Below are positions 18,472 to 27,359 of a stretch of DNA of 64,000 nt, piece by piece; the first letter of the stretch is position 1; each line of letters begins with the position of its first letter. Source of the DNA: Paenibacillus cellulosilyticus (GTDB lineage: Bacteria; Bacillota; Bacilli; Paenibacillales; Paenibacillaceae). The notes beneath the pieces were generated by a model. It was given only the letters and a program-made list of their open reading frames with translations, was not told where the DNA came from and searched no databases. Location: contig NZ_QGTQ01000004.1 of the NCBI RefSeq assembly GCF_003182255.1, positions 1 through 64,000 of the forward strand, given 5' to 3'. The translations under genes were made by a program, and so were the position numbers.

Positions 18472-18507
18472 TAAAAAACCAGCGCATCTCATTATGAGAC
18501 ACGCTGG
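18472..18507 (-). terminator. Rho-independent terminator after the PhnB-like gene
   Basis: CCAGCG(TG)TCTCA/TGAGA(TG)CGCTGG arms; on the minus strand a TTTTTTAT tract follows. Confidence 0.82.
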
Positions 18508-18524
18508 ATATTGATCTATATCCC

Positions 18525-18944
18525 TTATTGTTGCGGCGGCAAATTCAACTGCCAATTGATATCGAATTTATCCGTTACTTGACCGTAGCATTTGCTCCAG
18601 AACGTTTCCTGTAATTCCATGCCGACTTTGCCCCCGTCAGCCAGCTTATTGAAAATGGAACGAAGCTCTTCTTCGCTGCTGCCTTGGTAGGACAACGTGA
18701 TGTTCGTACCAACCGAGAATGGCATGCCTGGGAATGTATCCGAGAACATCATCGGTGAGGAACCTACGTTGATCATCGCGTGCATAATGAGATTTTTAGC
18801 CTCTTCAGGCAGAGGGAAGTCCGGGCTTTGCGGCGACTCACCAAACGTAGATATCGTGACAATCTCCGTGTTGAATACGTGTGCGTAGAATTCGACTGCT
18901 TCGCGGGTGTTCCCGTTGAAATTCAAATACACATTGATTGACAT
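18525..18944 (-). CDS. PhnB-like VOC superfamily protein
   Basis: A 139-residue protein of the PhnB/3-demethylubiquinone methyltransferase-like group in the vicinal-oxygen-chelate superfamily: YLNFNGNTREAVEFYAHVF at the start, then MHAMINVGSSPMMFSDTFPG and the C-terminal FWSKCYGQVTDKFDINWQLN. These are common small cytosolic proteins without known activity. ATG is preceded by AAAAGGAGCGAATC. Monocistronic, with its own terminator. Confidence 0.88.
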   Translation of the reverse strand: MSINVYLNFNGNTREAVEFYAHVFNTEIVTISTFGESPQSPDFPLPEEAKNLIMHAMINVGSSPMMFSDTFPGMPFSVGTNITLSYQGSSEEELRSIFNKLADGGKVGMELQETFWSKCYGQVTDKFDINWQLNLPPQQ

Positions 18945-19131
18945 AAGTGAGATTCGCTCCTTTTAATCATCGCGATTGAACGTGCATTCGGCTGCCTAAT
19001 CAGGCTAGTCCGTACTTGTCCTTCTCTATTATAGCCTCATGCTTGCCCAGAACAAAGCACACCAAAGGTCGTTTTCTGATATTTTCCAATATAGGACCAT
19101 AGTCTGATACATTTTGTTTCAAAAGTACCGT

Positions 19132-19175
19132 TTGCCGCATTCCCTTTTCCGGTATATAATGGCACTAACGCGCGT
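19132..19175 (+). promoter_or_regulatory. Promoter and self-operator of the LacI regulator gene
   Basis: A sigma-A type promoter: TTGCCG at 19132-19137, 17-bp spacer, TATAAT at 19155-19160. CTAACGCGCGT at 19165-19175 overlaps the expected start of transcription and is identical to 11 bp of the palindrome upstream of the GH94 gene, so this is a probable autoregulation site. Confidence 0.75.
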
Positions 19176-19192
19176 CCAGAAGGGAGCAAAAC

Positions 19193-20239
19193 ATGCGAAG
19201 TGAAGATATTGCCAAGCTGGCAGGCGTTTCTCGCAGTACCGTATCTCGTGTCCTCAACAACTACCCCGACATTCCGCAACGGACCCGTGAGAAGGTTCTT
19301 CGAATCATTGAACAGTATCATTATGAGCCGAATACATCCGCCCGAGCACTAGCTGGCAAAGGCACGGATACGATCGGACTGTTCGTTGTCAGCATGGCTG
19401 AGCGCCTAACCGGCAATCGTATCTACCAGAACCATTACTTCGCGCCTATCGTCGATACCGTTATCGACACGGCCAACGCAGCCGGCTATTATGTGCTCGT
19501 GCACACCGTCTATACGCAAGACGATTATTTGAAGATCAAGCAAGCCTTTCAGCAGCGCCGAATCGATGGCGGCATTATCGTCGGTACTCAGAAGGATACT
19601 GAACGTATCGCTGATATCGCCCGACTCGGCAAACCTTTCGTTCTAATCGACTACGACACTAGCGAATTGGCTGATCAATCTCTTGACGAGCATCCGATGT
19701 CGATCATTAACTCGAGTGATTTCGAGGGAGCATGCGAAGCGATGCGTCATCTGATTCGGCTTGGCCATCGACGAATCGGTCATATCCGCGGCAGAATGAA
19801 CACGTATTCCGGTCGCCAACGCTTTCTTGCGTACGAGACGATTATGAATGAATATGGCTTGCCTTACGATGATCGTGACATTGTGGACGGAGACTTTCTC
19901 AAAGATGCCGCTTATGAACAGATTGTTCGCATGCTGAAGCTGGACCATATGCCGACAGCCTTATTTTCCGCCAACGATGATATGGCGCTCGCCGCCATAC
20001 AAGCGTTTCACGACAACGGCATAAGGGTACCCGACGATATTTCGATTATTGGCTTTGACGACATTCCGATTGCTTCTCAGTTCATCCCCAGCCTAAGTAC
20101 GGTGCGTCTTCCCATCTACGATATGTCCAAGGAAGCGGTCAATCAGATTGTCGGCATGTGCAGCAGCGGCACTTCCACACCTCATTCCTCTGCCTTTCCT
20201 ACCGAGCTTATCATCCGAGACTCTTGCAAGCGTCTGTGA
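19193..20239 (+). CDS. LacI-family transcriptional regulator of the GH94 gene
   Basis: A 348-residue repressor. The N-terminal helix-turn-helix is SEDIAKLAGVSRSTVSRVLNN with the hinge region YEPNTSARALAGKGT, followed by a periplasmic-binding-protein-like effector domain (GLFVVSMAE, VLIDYD, FSANDDMALAAIQAF, ISIIGFDDIPIASQ). ATG at 19193 has AAGGGAG upstream. The same CTAACGCGCGT sequence lies in its own promoter and upstream of the adjacent phosphorylase gene, which argues that it controls both. The effector is probably a beta-glucan oligosaccharide or a derived sugar; this is inferred from the neighbour. Confidence 0.95.
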   Translation: MRSEDIAKLAGVSRSTVSRVLNNYPDIPQRTREKVLRIIEQYHYEPNTSARALAGKGTDTIGLFVVSMAERLTGNRIYQNHYFAPIVDTVIDTANAAGYYVLVHTVYTQDDYLKIKQAFQQRRIDGGIIVGTQKDTERIADIARLGKPFVLIDYDTSELADQSLDEHPMSIINSSDFEGACEAMRHLIRLGHRRIGHIRGRMNTYSGRQRFLAYETIMNEYGLPYDDRDIVDGDFLKDAAYEQIVRMLKLDHMPTALFSANDDMALAAIQAFHDNGIRVPDDISIIGFDDIPIASQFIPSLSTVRLPIYDMSKEAVNQIVGMCSSGTSTPHSSAFPTELIIRDSCKRL

Positions 20240-20267
20240 ACCTATCCCAAGGTTCACTCTATTTTCG
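20236..20267 (+). terminator. Weak hairpin after the LacI gene
   Basis: GTGAACCT and AGGTTCAC form an 8-bp stem directly at the LacI stop codon, followed by TCTATTTT. It may separate LacI transcription from the downstream operator-controlled gene. Confidence 0.4.
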
Positions 20268-20272
20268 ACGCG

Positions 20273-20290
20273 AGCTAACGCGCGTTAGCT
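20273..20290 (+). promoter_or_regulatory. LacI-type operator upstream of the GH94 gene
   Basis: AGCTAACGCGCGTTAGCT is a perfect 18-bp palindrome with the central CG typical of LacI-family operators, 69 bp before the GH94 start codon. Confidence 0.8.
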
Positions 20291-20358
20291 TTCTGTTTAA
20301 AATTTTTACGTGAGAATACGACGGCCATTTTCCATTTCGAGAGGAGCAATTGAAAACC

Positions 20359-22710
20359 ATGAAATTTGGTTACTTCGATGATGTGAATAAGGAATATGTC
20401 ATCACGACCCCACAAACGCCTTACCCTTGGATCAACTACCTCGGCAATGAAACGTTCTTCGGTCTCATCTCCAACACAGCCGGAGGCTACTGCTTCTATC
20501 GCGACGCTCGTCTGCGCCGCTTGACGCGTTACCGCTATAACAACATTCCAGTCGACAACGGCGGTCGTTACTTCTACATCCATGATGAAGGTGATATCTG
20601 GACACCAGGCTGGATGCCAGTCAAGAAGAAACTTGACCGCTACGAGTGCCGTCACGGCCTTGGCTACACTTCGATAACAGGCGAGCGCAATGGCATCAGC
20701 GTTACGCAGCTCGCACTGGTGCCGCTGTCCTACACAGGCGAAGTTCATCAAGTTACGGTAACGAACAAATCGAACACGAAGAAATCGGTGAAGCTGTTCT
20801 CGTTCGTTGAATTTTGCCTATGGAATGCGAATGATGATATGACCAACTTCCAACGTAACCTGAGCACAGGTGAAGTTGAGATCGAGAATTCGGTTATTTA
20901 TCATAAAACGGAATACCGCGAGCGCCGCGATCACTTCTCCTTCTTCTCTGTAAACGCGCCAATCGATGGCTATGACTCGGATCGCGAGTCGTTCCTCGGT
21001 GCTTACAACGGCCTCGATGCTCCTCATGCCGTTACGATCGGCAATGCATCGAATTCGATAGCTAGCGGCTGGTCGCCAATCGCATCGCATCAGTTGAACA
21101 TCACGCTTGAGCCAGGCGAGGAACGCTCGTTCAACTTCGTGCTTGGATACGTTGAGAACCCAGAGGATCAGAAGTGGTCTGCTCCAGGTGTCATCAACAA
21201 ATCCGGCGCTTATGAGATGATTAAGCGTTTCGCTACGAAAGCTGACGTACAGCAAGCGATGTTCGACCTCGAAGCATACTGGGAGCGCCTGCTCAGCAAA
21301 TATTCAATCGCTTCTGGCGACGAGAAACTTGACCGCATGGTGAACATTTGGAATCCCTATCAATGTATGGTTACGTTCAACATGTCCCGCTCCGCTTCTT
21401 ACTTCGAGTCAGGCATCGGCCGCGGCATGGGCTTCCGCGATTCGAACCAAGACTTGCTCGGCTTCGTGCATCAAATTCCAGAACGCGCTCGCGAACGTAT
21501 CATCGACATTGCTTCCACGCAATTCGAAGACGGTTCTGCGTATCACCAATACCAGCCGCTTACGAAAAAAGGCAACAATGAAGTCGGCAGCGGCTTCAAT
21601 GATGACCCACTTTGGCTCATTCTCGGTACGGCTGCTTATATCAAAGAAACAGGCGATATGTCCATTCTGGATGAGCAAGTGCCATTCGACAGCAATCCGA
21701 ACAACACGGCGACGCTTTTCGAGCACTTGAAACGCTCGTTCTTCCATGTCATCAATAACCTCGGACCACATGGTCTGCCGCTCATTGGCCGTGCAGACTG
21801 GAATGACTGCTTGAACCTGAACTGCTTCTCCAAGGAACCAGGCGAATCGTTCCAGACGACGCAAAATATCGAAGGCCGCATTGCAGAGTCCGTCTTTATC
21901 GCTGGCCTGTTCGTATTCGTAGGCCCTGACTACGTTGAGCTGTGTAAACGCCGCGGTCTTGAAGAAGAAGCTGCTGAAGCGCAAGCTTTTATCGAGCAAA
22001 TGCGTGAAGTAACGCTGGAGCACGGCTATGACGGCGACTGGTTCCTCCGTGCGTATGACCACTTCGGCAACCCTGTCGGCAGCCACACGAACGATGAAGG
22101 TCGTATTTTCATCGAACCGCAAGGCTTCTGCGTTATGGCGGGCATCGGCGTCGAGGACGGCCGTGCACTCCGTGCGTTGGACTCGGTTCAAGAGCATTTG
22201 GAGACCGATTATGGTATCGTGCTCCAGCAACCGCCATACGCGGATTACTATCTGAACCTGGGCGAGATCTCCTCCTATCCTCCGGGATACCTCGAAGACA
22301 TTAGCGAGATCCACCGTATGGAACCCTATGTCTATGCGCAAATGATTGCAGGTAAAGACGCTGTCCGCCATGGTGAAGCGAAAAACTCGTGGCTGACAGG
22401 TACGGCGGCTTGGAACTACATCGCCATTACGCAGTCGATTCTCGGTATCCAGCCGGACTTTGACGGTCTGCGTATTAATCCTTGTATCCCGCAAGCTTGG
22501 GACCGCCTCGAAATTACGCGTGTATTCCGTGGCGACACGTACCGAATCGTTATCACGAATCCGGATCATGTGAGCAAAGGCGTTGCACGCGTATCCGTGA
22601 ACGGCCAACAGCTCGACAACGCAGTCGTGCCAGCATTCGGCGACGGCCGCGAGCACCTTGTCGAAGTCGTCCTCGGCGAGTCAATCGCTCAAGAAGCAGT
22701 GCAAGCATAA
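20359..22710 (+). CDS. GH94 cellobiose/cellodextrin-phosphorylase-type enzyme with internal deletion
   Basis: A 783-residue cytosolic GH94 protein. The whole sequence follows clostridial cellobiose phosphorylases (about 811 residues): the start [48 protein letters not shown] with the catalytic Asp near residue 480, and SWLTGTAAW. These enzymes split cellobiose with phosphate into glucose 1-phosphate and glucose. At 22290/22291 the sequence passes from SSYPPGY directly to LEDISEIH; the usual segment of about 39 residues with the GIFCHNNxW motif and its phosphate-binding His is absent, in frame. Activity as a phosphorylase is therefore doubtful. ATG at 20359 matches homolog starts; a TTG at 20350 lies closer to AGGAG. 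Confidence 0.92.
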   Translation: MKFGYFDDVNKEYVITTPQTPYPWINYLGNETFFGLISNTAGGYCFYRDARLRRLTRYRYNNIPVDNGGRYFYIHDEGDIWTPGWMPVKKKLDRYECRHGLGYTSITGERNGISVTQLALVPLSYTGEVHQVTVTNKSNTKKSVKLFSFVEFCLWNANDDMTNFQRNLSTGEVEIENSVIYHKTEYRERRDHFSFFSVNAPIDGYDSDRESFLGAYNGLDAPHAVTIGNASNSIASGWSPIASHQLNITLEPGEERSFNFVLGYVENPEDQKWSAPGVINKSGAYEMIKRFATKADVQQAMFDLEAYWERLLSKYSIASGDEKLDRMVNIWNPYQCMVTFNMSRSASYFESGIGRGMGFRDSNQDLLGFVHQIPERARERIIDIASTQFEDGSAYHQYQPLTKKGNNEVGSGFNDDPLWLILGTAAYIKETGDMSILDEQVPFDSNPNNTATLFEHLKRSFFHVINNLGPHGLPLIGRADWNDCLNLNCFSKEPGESFQTTQNIEGRIAESVFIAGLFVFVGPDYVELCKRRGLEEEAAEAQAFIEQMREVTLEHGYDGDWFLRAYDHFGNPVGSHTNDEGRIFIEPQGFCVMAGIGVEDGRALRALDSVQEHLETDYGIVLQQPPYADYYLNLGEISSYPPGYLEDISEIHRMEPYVYAQMIAGKDAVRHGEAKNSWLTGTAAWNYIAITQSILGIQPDFDGLRINPCIPQAWDRLEITRVFRGDTYRIVITNPDHVSKGVARVSVNGQQLDNAVVPAFGDGREHLVEVVLGESIAQEAVQA

Positions 22711-22715
22711 TGACA

Positions 22716-22762
22716 AAGGGACTGAACCTTCGCTGTGCGGCGATGGTCAGTCCTTTTTTTTC
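22716..22762 (+). terminator. Rho-independent terminator after the GH94 gene
   Basis: GGACTGA/TCAGTCC stem with inner TTCGC/GGCGA pairing, followed by eight T. Confidence 0.82.
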
Positions 22763-22770
22763 GTCTAACG

Positions 22771-22900
22771 TGGTGCATTTCTGCACGATATTGATCCCGA
22801 CACCGCCACTCTCACCTCATATGGTGCATTTCTGCACCATATTGGCTCCTACGATGCCACTCTCGCCTCATGTGGTGCATTTCTGCATCACACCCCCTTC
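22771..22900. repeat. Three tandem 51-bp units, each with a hairpin
   Basis: Units begin at 22771, 22822 and 22873 (exact 51-bp spacing; the last is partial). Each starts with TGGTGCATTTCTGCACCA or a one- to two-base variant, an inverted repeat with 7-bp arms and a 4-nt loop, followed by ATTGxxxCC and GCCACTCTCxCCTCAT. No promoter or gene is visible in this stretch. Confidence 0.85.
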
Positions 22901-22933
22901 TTGCCTATTGTGCGGTTGCCGCTAACCACAACA

Positions 22934-22969
22934 GGCCCTACAACGTGCATCCATGCACGTTGTAGGGCC
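22934..22969 (-). terminator. Perfect 16-bp hairpin downstream of map
   Basis: GGCCCTACAACGTGCA, loop TCCA, and the exact complement. It lies 12 nt past the map stop codon and probably serves as its terminator, though the minus-strand tail after it (TGTTGTGGTT) is only mildly T-rich. Confidence 0.6.
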
Positions 22970-22981
22970 CGTTATTAATTC

Positions 22982-23746
22982 TTATTCTTCCAGCTGGCCG
23001 CCGAGCGTCAAAATGACGGCTTTGTCCTTCGTGACAACGACCGTATGCTCGAATTGAGCTACGAGGCTGCCGTCCGTCGTTTGCAGCGCCCAGCCATCCG
23101 TACCTTGGACAACGTGATCTGCACCCGTCGAGACGAACGTCTCGAGCGCGATAACTTGGCCGTCCTCGAGAATCGTTTTATCTTCTGGATCGTAGTAGCT
23201 TACAATATGCTCCGGCTCCTCATGCAGTGAACGACCGATGCCGTGACCCGTCAAATTCTGCACGATGTGGAAGCCGCGCTTGCGCGTTTCGCGATATACG
23301 GCAGCACCGATGCTGTTCAGCTTCGCGCCTGCACGTGCTTTCTTAATCGATACGTCCACCGCATACTCCGCTGCTTCAAGCAAACGCTGCTTGATCGGGG
23401 ATGAATCCGGTTGTACGACCGTTGTCGCACCTGTGTCTGCGTAGAAACCATTCTTATAAGCCGATACGTCTACATTGACGATATCGCCTACTTTAAGCAC
23501 GAGGTCGCCTGGAATACCGTGCGCCACCGTCTCATTGACGCTGATGCAGGTGTGACCTGGAAACTCGTACATTTTGATCGGTGCCGATTCCGCTCCATAT
23601 TTCGCCAGCAGCTCTCCGCCCAGCTGGTCAAGCTCCAGCGTCGTTATGCCCTCACGAACCTGCGCGATCAACGTGTCGCGAACATGCGCAACAATTGCTC
23701 CGATCTCGCGTAATCCTTGCCATTCTTCTTCTGTCTTTACGATCAT
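22982..23746 (-). CDS. map: Type I methionine aminopeptidase
   Basis: A 254-residue enzyme that removes the initiator Met from new proteins. The dinuclear metal ligands are visible: Asp in VNVDVSAYKNG, Asp in YADTGATT, His in LTGHGIGRSLHEEP, Glu in ALETFVS, and Glu in AQFEHTVVV. The substrate His is in GHTCISVNETVAHGIP. It is a stand-alone copy, not in the ribosomal-protein operon where the housekeeping map normally lies, so it may be a second paralogue (YflG-like). ATG is preceded by AAAGGATG. Confidence 0.95.
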   Translation of the reverse strand: MIVKTEEEWQGLREIGAIVAHVRDTLIAQVREGITTLELDQLGGELLAKYGAESAPIKMYEFPGHTCISVNETVAHGIPGDLVLKVGDIVNVDVSAYKNGFYADTGATTVVQPDSSPIKQRLLEAAEYAVDVSIKKARAGAKLNSIGAAVYRETRKRGFHIVQNLTGHGIGRSLHEEPEHIVSYYDPEDKTILEDGQVIALETFVSTGADHVVQGTDGWALQTTDGSLVAQFEHTVVVTKDKAVILTLGGQLEE

Positions 23747-23896
23747 GACGTTACTACATCCTTTCTCAATCCGCTAACAACTAACGGTAATCCCTTATTG
23801 CTATGCCTTTCTTCTATATAAAAGTATACTCCATCCCACGCTTTGTTACCATCGTTAACCCGTTCGAACAATTGTCCAAAATGATAAATATCACAA

Positions 23897-23912
23897 TCAG
23901 GGAATTCCCTGA
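23897..23912. promoter_or_regulatory. 16-bp perfect palindrome upstream of the chemotaxis transducer
   Basis: TCAGGGAATTCCCTGA, centred about 82 bp before the transducer start. CTATAGGGATCTATAG follows at about 23920-23935. I cannot match either to a known regulator, and no clear sigma-D promoter is visible. Confidence 0.4.
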
Positions 23913-23986
23913 CGCCCTCCTATAGGGATCTATAGTACAATTATTCCAATCATACGCATTCGACAAAAAGTGAGGGATTACGACCT

Positions 23987-25270
23987 ATGGCGAAACAGAA
24001 ATTTGGCTTAGTGAGAAAAATGGTCCTCGGCATTACGGCAGTTTCCATCGTTACATACGGTACTAGTGCTTTTTTCATACTCGTCTTAAAGCAATGGATG
24101 CCTTCTTCCATACCGGACTGGGCCTTCAGCATCGGGACATTAATGCTAGGTATAATTTGGACAGGCATTCTAGGCTGGCTCACGGCGGCATGGCTTATCA
24201 AGCCTCTTGTTAAATTAACTCGCGCTGCTGACGAAGCTGCAGAAGGCAATTTGCTCGTAGAGGTCCAAGCAGTTGGCAGCACCGGCGATGAGCTGCAGCA
24301 GTTGTCCACTTCGTTTCACCGTATGCTGGGTGACTGGCGGACGATTGTCGCGGGTCTGACGAGTAATGCGAATTCCGCAGATTCGAGCGCTGATGAGTTG
24401 AAAATGGCTATTGGCCAAGCCGCTCATCACATTGAGCGAATCGCAACGGCAGTCGAACGCATCGCTGCAGATGCCGACAGCCAGGAACGTTCTTCCGCCG
24501 TTATGACAGAATCGATCGATCGTCTCGTCCAATATGCTTCGAACAACGAAGCCGAAGCAAATGCAACAAGCCGTTTATCCGAGCAAATGACCGAAACGAC
24601 ACGTACAGGTACCGCTGCCATCGGAATGATGCTGACAGACCTTCGCCGTATGGCGGAAGAAAGCATCGAGCTTGAACGTGCTGTCCGTTCTCTTGAGCAG
24701 CAGGTGAACCAGATTAGCCAAGTGTCTGAAGTTAGTGCTGAATTCGCTGAACAGACCCACCTGCTTGCACTCAATGCTTCTATTGAAGCAGCACGGGCTG
24801 GCGAACACGGTCTTGGTTTCTCCATCGTTGCAGGTGAAGTGAAGAAGCTGGCGACGAAAAGTGCCGAGGCAGTCGGTGATATTCGCCAGCTTGTACACGA
24901 TGTACAAAGCCGGTTCACTTCTGTCAGCGAACAAATGGCAGTCCAGCTCGCCGATGTGAAACAGCAATCTGCACGCGGCGAATCGATTGCTAAGGCGCTG
25001 CACCAAATGAACGACGAAACGACGCAGGTGGGCGCATCTGTCACTCGAATTGCCGATTTCTGTGCCAGCCAAACAACCGATTCAGCCAAGCTGTTGGAAG
25101 AAGCACGTCGCATAATGACTGCTGCTTCTGCTATTACAATAGAAGCAAAAGATGTTTTGTCCTCTACGCAAGAGCAGACTGCTGTCATGCAAGAGATTGC
25201 TGCTTCTTCGGAATATATGCGCGCGCAATCCGCAGAGCTCAAGGGCCGCACGGCTTACTTCCAGGTGTAA
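23987..25270 (+). CDS. Methyl-accepting chemotaxis protein without a large sensor domain
   Basis: A 427-residue transducer. Two membrane segments (about 11-33 and 42-68) are joined by a very short loop, so there is no real extracellular ligand domain. A HAMP domain follows ([23 protein letters not shown], about 68-120), then a long cytoplasmic coiled coil with the conserved hairpin tip [35 protein letters not shown] (shown in part: residues about 250-290). It probably senses an intracellular or membrane-state signal. ATG is preceded by GTGAGGG. Monocistronic. Confidence 0.93.
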   Translation: MAKQKFGLVRKMVLGITAVSIVTYGTSAFFILVLKQWMPSSIPDWAFSIGTLMLGIIWTGILGWLTAAWLIKPLVKLTRAADEAAEGNLLVEVQAVGSTGDELQQLSTSFHRMLGDWRTIVAGLTSNANSADSSADELKMAIGQAAHHIERIATAVERIAADADSQERSSAVMTESIDRLVQYASNNEAEANATSRLSEQMTETTRTGTAAIGMMLTDLRRMAEESIELERAVRSLEQQVNQISQVSEVSAEFAEQTHLLALNASIEAARAGEHGLGFSIVAGEVKKLATKSAEAVGDIRQLVHDVQSRFTSVSEQMAVQLADVKQQSARGESIAKALHQMNDETTQVGASVTRIADFCASQTTDSAKLLEEARRIMTAASAITIEAKDVLSSTQEQTAVMQEIAASSEYMRAQSAELKGRTAYFQV

Positions 25271-25280
25271 GCGTTCATAC

Positions 25281-25546
25281 GCGGCAGTTTTAATGTAGAG
25301 GTCTCTAGATCCCGCAGGGATCCATCCGCTAGAGTGCCAAAGGTAGAGCGTGTCCCGCAGGGACGAAAGCGAGCACAAGTACGCCCCCACGCAAACACCT
25401 CGAATCCGTATGCAGACGCTCGAACGCACCAAATCACAGCCGAAACTCCCCCTATCTATCGCAATTTCTAGACCAGTTCTCCGGGGTCCAGGGGTTGGAA
25501 CCCCTGGGGTCCTCCCTCTCAGGGAGGATTTAGGTGGGTAGAAAAA
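25281..25546 (-). repeat. Dispersed intergenic repeat, copy 3 (inverted, diverged)
   Basis: Reading the minus strand, TTCTACCCACCTAAATCCTCC followed by CTGAGAGGGAGG and CCCCAGGGGTT matches the head of the family at 25481-25543. A diverged tail (GGGGCGTACTTGTGCTCGC) is recognisable near 25370-25395. This copy fills the 324-bp gap between the transducer and araA, apart from the araA terminator. Confidence 0.6.
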
Positions 25547-25551
25547 ACAAT

Positions 25552-25590
25552 AAAAAAGGCCGCTTCGTCAGTGACGAAGCGGCCTTTCTA
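25552..25590 (-). terminator. Terminator after araA
   Basis: GGCCGCTTCGTC, loop AGT, GACGAAGCGGCC: a perfect 12-bp stem. On the minus strand TTTTTTATTG follows; the plus side has only TTTC. Confidence 0.9.
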
Positions 25591-25594
25591 GTGA

Positions 25595-27088
25595 TTAGCG
25601 GTTGAGACGGTAGTACAGGTCGTTCCAACGAAGCTCGTTGCGGAATTGTTGTACGTTCGTGTCTTTGCCGATTACGACAACTTCAACGTTCGCCAGTTCA
25701 GCCCAGTCGAGAAGCTGCTCCGTCGTAACAGCGTACGACATAACGGTGTGGTGAGCGCCGCCTGCGTGAATCCAAGCTTCAGCCGATTCAGCAAGGGATG
25801 GCTCTGGCTTCCACAGAACGCGTGCCACTGGCAGGTTCGGCAGCGCTTGTGTAGGTTGTACAGCTTCCACTTCGTTGATGATTACGCGGAAACGGTTGCC
25901 GAGGTCAACAAGCGTAGCAACGATTGCTTGGCCCGATTTGCCGTCGAACGTAATACGAGCTGGGTCTTCTTTGCCGCCGATGCCGAGCGGATGAACCTCG
26001 ATGCGAGGCTTCGTAGCCGAGATCGTAGGGCAAACCTCGAGCATGTGTGCGCCAAGAATCATTTCGTTGCCTGGCTCGAAGTGGTACGTGTAGTCTTCCA
26101 TGAACGACGTGTCTTTGTTCTCAGCGATGATTTTCATCATGCGCGTCAGAGCTGCCGTTTTCCAGTCGCCTTCGCCAGCGAAGCCGTAGCCTTGCTCCAT
26201 CAGACGTTGTACAGCCAGACCTGGAAGCTGCTTCATGCCGTGCAGATCTTCGAACGTCGTCGTGAATGCCGTGAAGCCGCCCTCTTCGAGGAACGATTTC
26301 ATTGCGATCTCGATGCGCGCTTGGTAACGGATCGAATCCATTGCCGCAGCGTTCGCTTTCGTCTCAGCCGTGATGTCGTACGTTTCGTTGTATTCATTCA
26401 TCAGCGCGTCAACTTGTGCTTCCGTTACAGCGTTCACACGCTCAACGAGGTCACCGATGCCGTAGCCGTTGATCGACCAGCCGAATTTGATTTGTGCTTC
26501 TACTTTATCGCCTTCAGTTACCGCAACTTGACGCATGTTGTCGCCAAAGCGTGCAACTTTCAGGTTTGTACCTTCCGAGTACGCTACAGCCGTACGCTGC
26601 CAGCCTGCGATCTTAGCGCGAACGTCAGCTTCTTCCCAGTAACCAACTACAACTTTACGAGCAACGCCCATACGAGCGCCGATGAAGCCGTGCTCACGGT
26701 CGCCGTGTGCCGATTGGTTCAGGTTCATGAAGTCCATGTCGATCGTTTCCCATGGAATGTCACGGTTGAATTGCGTGTGCAGGTGGAGCAAAGGCTTGCG
26801 GAGTGCGTTCAGGCCCGCGATCCACATTTTCGAAGGCGAGAAGGTGTGCATCCACGTGATGATACCTGCGCAGTTGTCGTCAGCCGTAGCTTCTTTACAT
26901 ACTTGGAAAATCTCTTCCGGCGTTTTTACAACGGGCTTGAACACGATTTCGAATGGAATCGCTGCATCTTGATTGAAGCTCTCTACCATTTGGAAAGAGT
27001 GAGCATCTACTTGTTGGAGTGTTTCTGGACCGTACAGATGTTGGCTGCCAGTCACGAACCAGAATTGATAAGGTTTAGTTTGAAGCAT
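25595..27088 (-). CDS. araA: L-arabinose isomerase
   Basis: A 497-residue enzyme that converts L-arabinose to L-ribulose in the cytosol using Mn2+. The start MLQTKPYQFWFVTGSQHLYG is the standard N-terminus. The metal-ligand segments are seen: GFAGEGDWK (Glu), FMEDYTYHF (Glu), LGAHMLEVCP (His) and GGAHHTVMSY (His). ATG at 27088 has AAGGAGG 9 nt upstream. No araB, araD or transporter lies next to it, so the pathway is split. The upstream region has a clear promoter, AraR-type boxes and a cre-like site. Confidence 0.97.
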   Translation of the reverse strand: MLQTKPYQFWFVTGSQHLYGPETLQQVDAHSFQMVESFNQDAAIPFEIVFKPVVKTPEEIFQVCKEATADDNCAGIITWMHTFSPSKMWIAGLNALRKPLLHLHTQFNRDIPWETIDMDFMNLNQSAHGDREHGFIGARMGVARKVVVGYWEEADVRAKIAGWQRTAVAYSEGTNLKVARFGDNMRQVAVTEGDKVEAQIKFGWSINGYGIGDLVERVNAVTEAQVDALMNEYNETYDITAETKANAAAMDSIRYQARIEIAMKSFLEEGGFTAFTTTFEDLHGMKQLPGLAVQRLMEQGYGFAGEGDWKTAALTRMMKIIAENKDTSFMEDYTYHFEPGNEMILGAHMLEVCPTISATKPRIEVHPLGIGGKEDPARITFDGKSGQAIVATLVDLGNRFRVIINEVEAVQPTQALPNLPVARVLWKPEPSLAESAEAWIHAGGAHHTVMSYAVTTEQLLDWAELANVEVVVIGKDTNVQQFRNELRWNDLYYRLNR

Positions 27089-27137
27089 GGAACGAGTCCT
27101 CCTTATAGTGACGAATAATTGTAATTGACGTTTCCTG

Positions 27138-27154
27138 ACTTGTATGTACATGTT
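27138..27154 (-). promoter_or_regulatory. Second AraR-like box in the araA leader
   Basis: ACTTGTATGTACATGTT resembles the Bacillus AraR operator (ATTTGTACGTACAAAT) at the central TTGTAxGTACA. It lies inside the araA leader, about 50 bp before the start codon. Confidence 0.5.
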
Positions 27155-27235
27155 AAAAGCGACTTATCATCATATCGCGCAATGCTTCTCCGGTACGTCC
27201 GAAGAACTAGACGAAATGGGCATCTTCGCATCAAC

Positions 27236-27253
27236 AACTTGTACGAACAAGTT
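27236..27253 (-). promoter_or_regulatory. AraR-like operator just downstream of the araA promoter
   Basis: AACTTGTACGAACAAGTT, an 18-bp near-perfect palindrome that closely fits the AraR consensus. It begins about 10 bp past the -10 element on the minus strand, a position where a bound repressor would block transcription. No araR gene is in the window. Confidence 0.72.
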
Positions 27254-27263
27254 CCACTCCCTC

Positions 27264-27292
27264 ATTGTAACGTTCCTGTATAACGTTTTCAA
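27264..27292 (-). promoter_or_regulatory. araA promoter with overlapping cre-like site
   Basis: On the minus strand: TTGAAA (27292-27287), 17-bp spacer, TACAAT (27269-27264). TGAAAACGTTATAC at 27291-27278 matches 12 of 14 positions of the CcpA cre consensus and covers the -35 and spacer, consistent with glucose repression. Confidence 0.72.
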
Positions 27293-27359
27293 GCGTTAAT
27301 TTGTATTCCCTCGCGGCAAAAATAATATGTACGTTTCCGACAGCTTGCTACATTAATCC

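Noticed and set aside
21409-22656. A 415-codon minus-strand open frame opposite the GH94 gene
   Set aside because: Shadow of the GH94 coding sequence; no supporting motif.
22771-22900. 51-bp tandem units as a CRISPR array
   Set aside because: The sequence between the hairpins is itself repeated, so there are no spacers; only three units and no cas genes.
25646-27118. A 490-codon open frame on the plus strand opposite araA
   Set aside because: araA is certain; the antisense frame has no ribosome site or recognisable domain.
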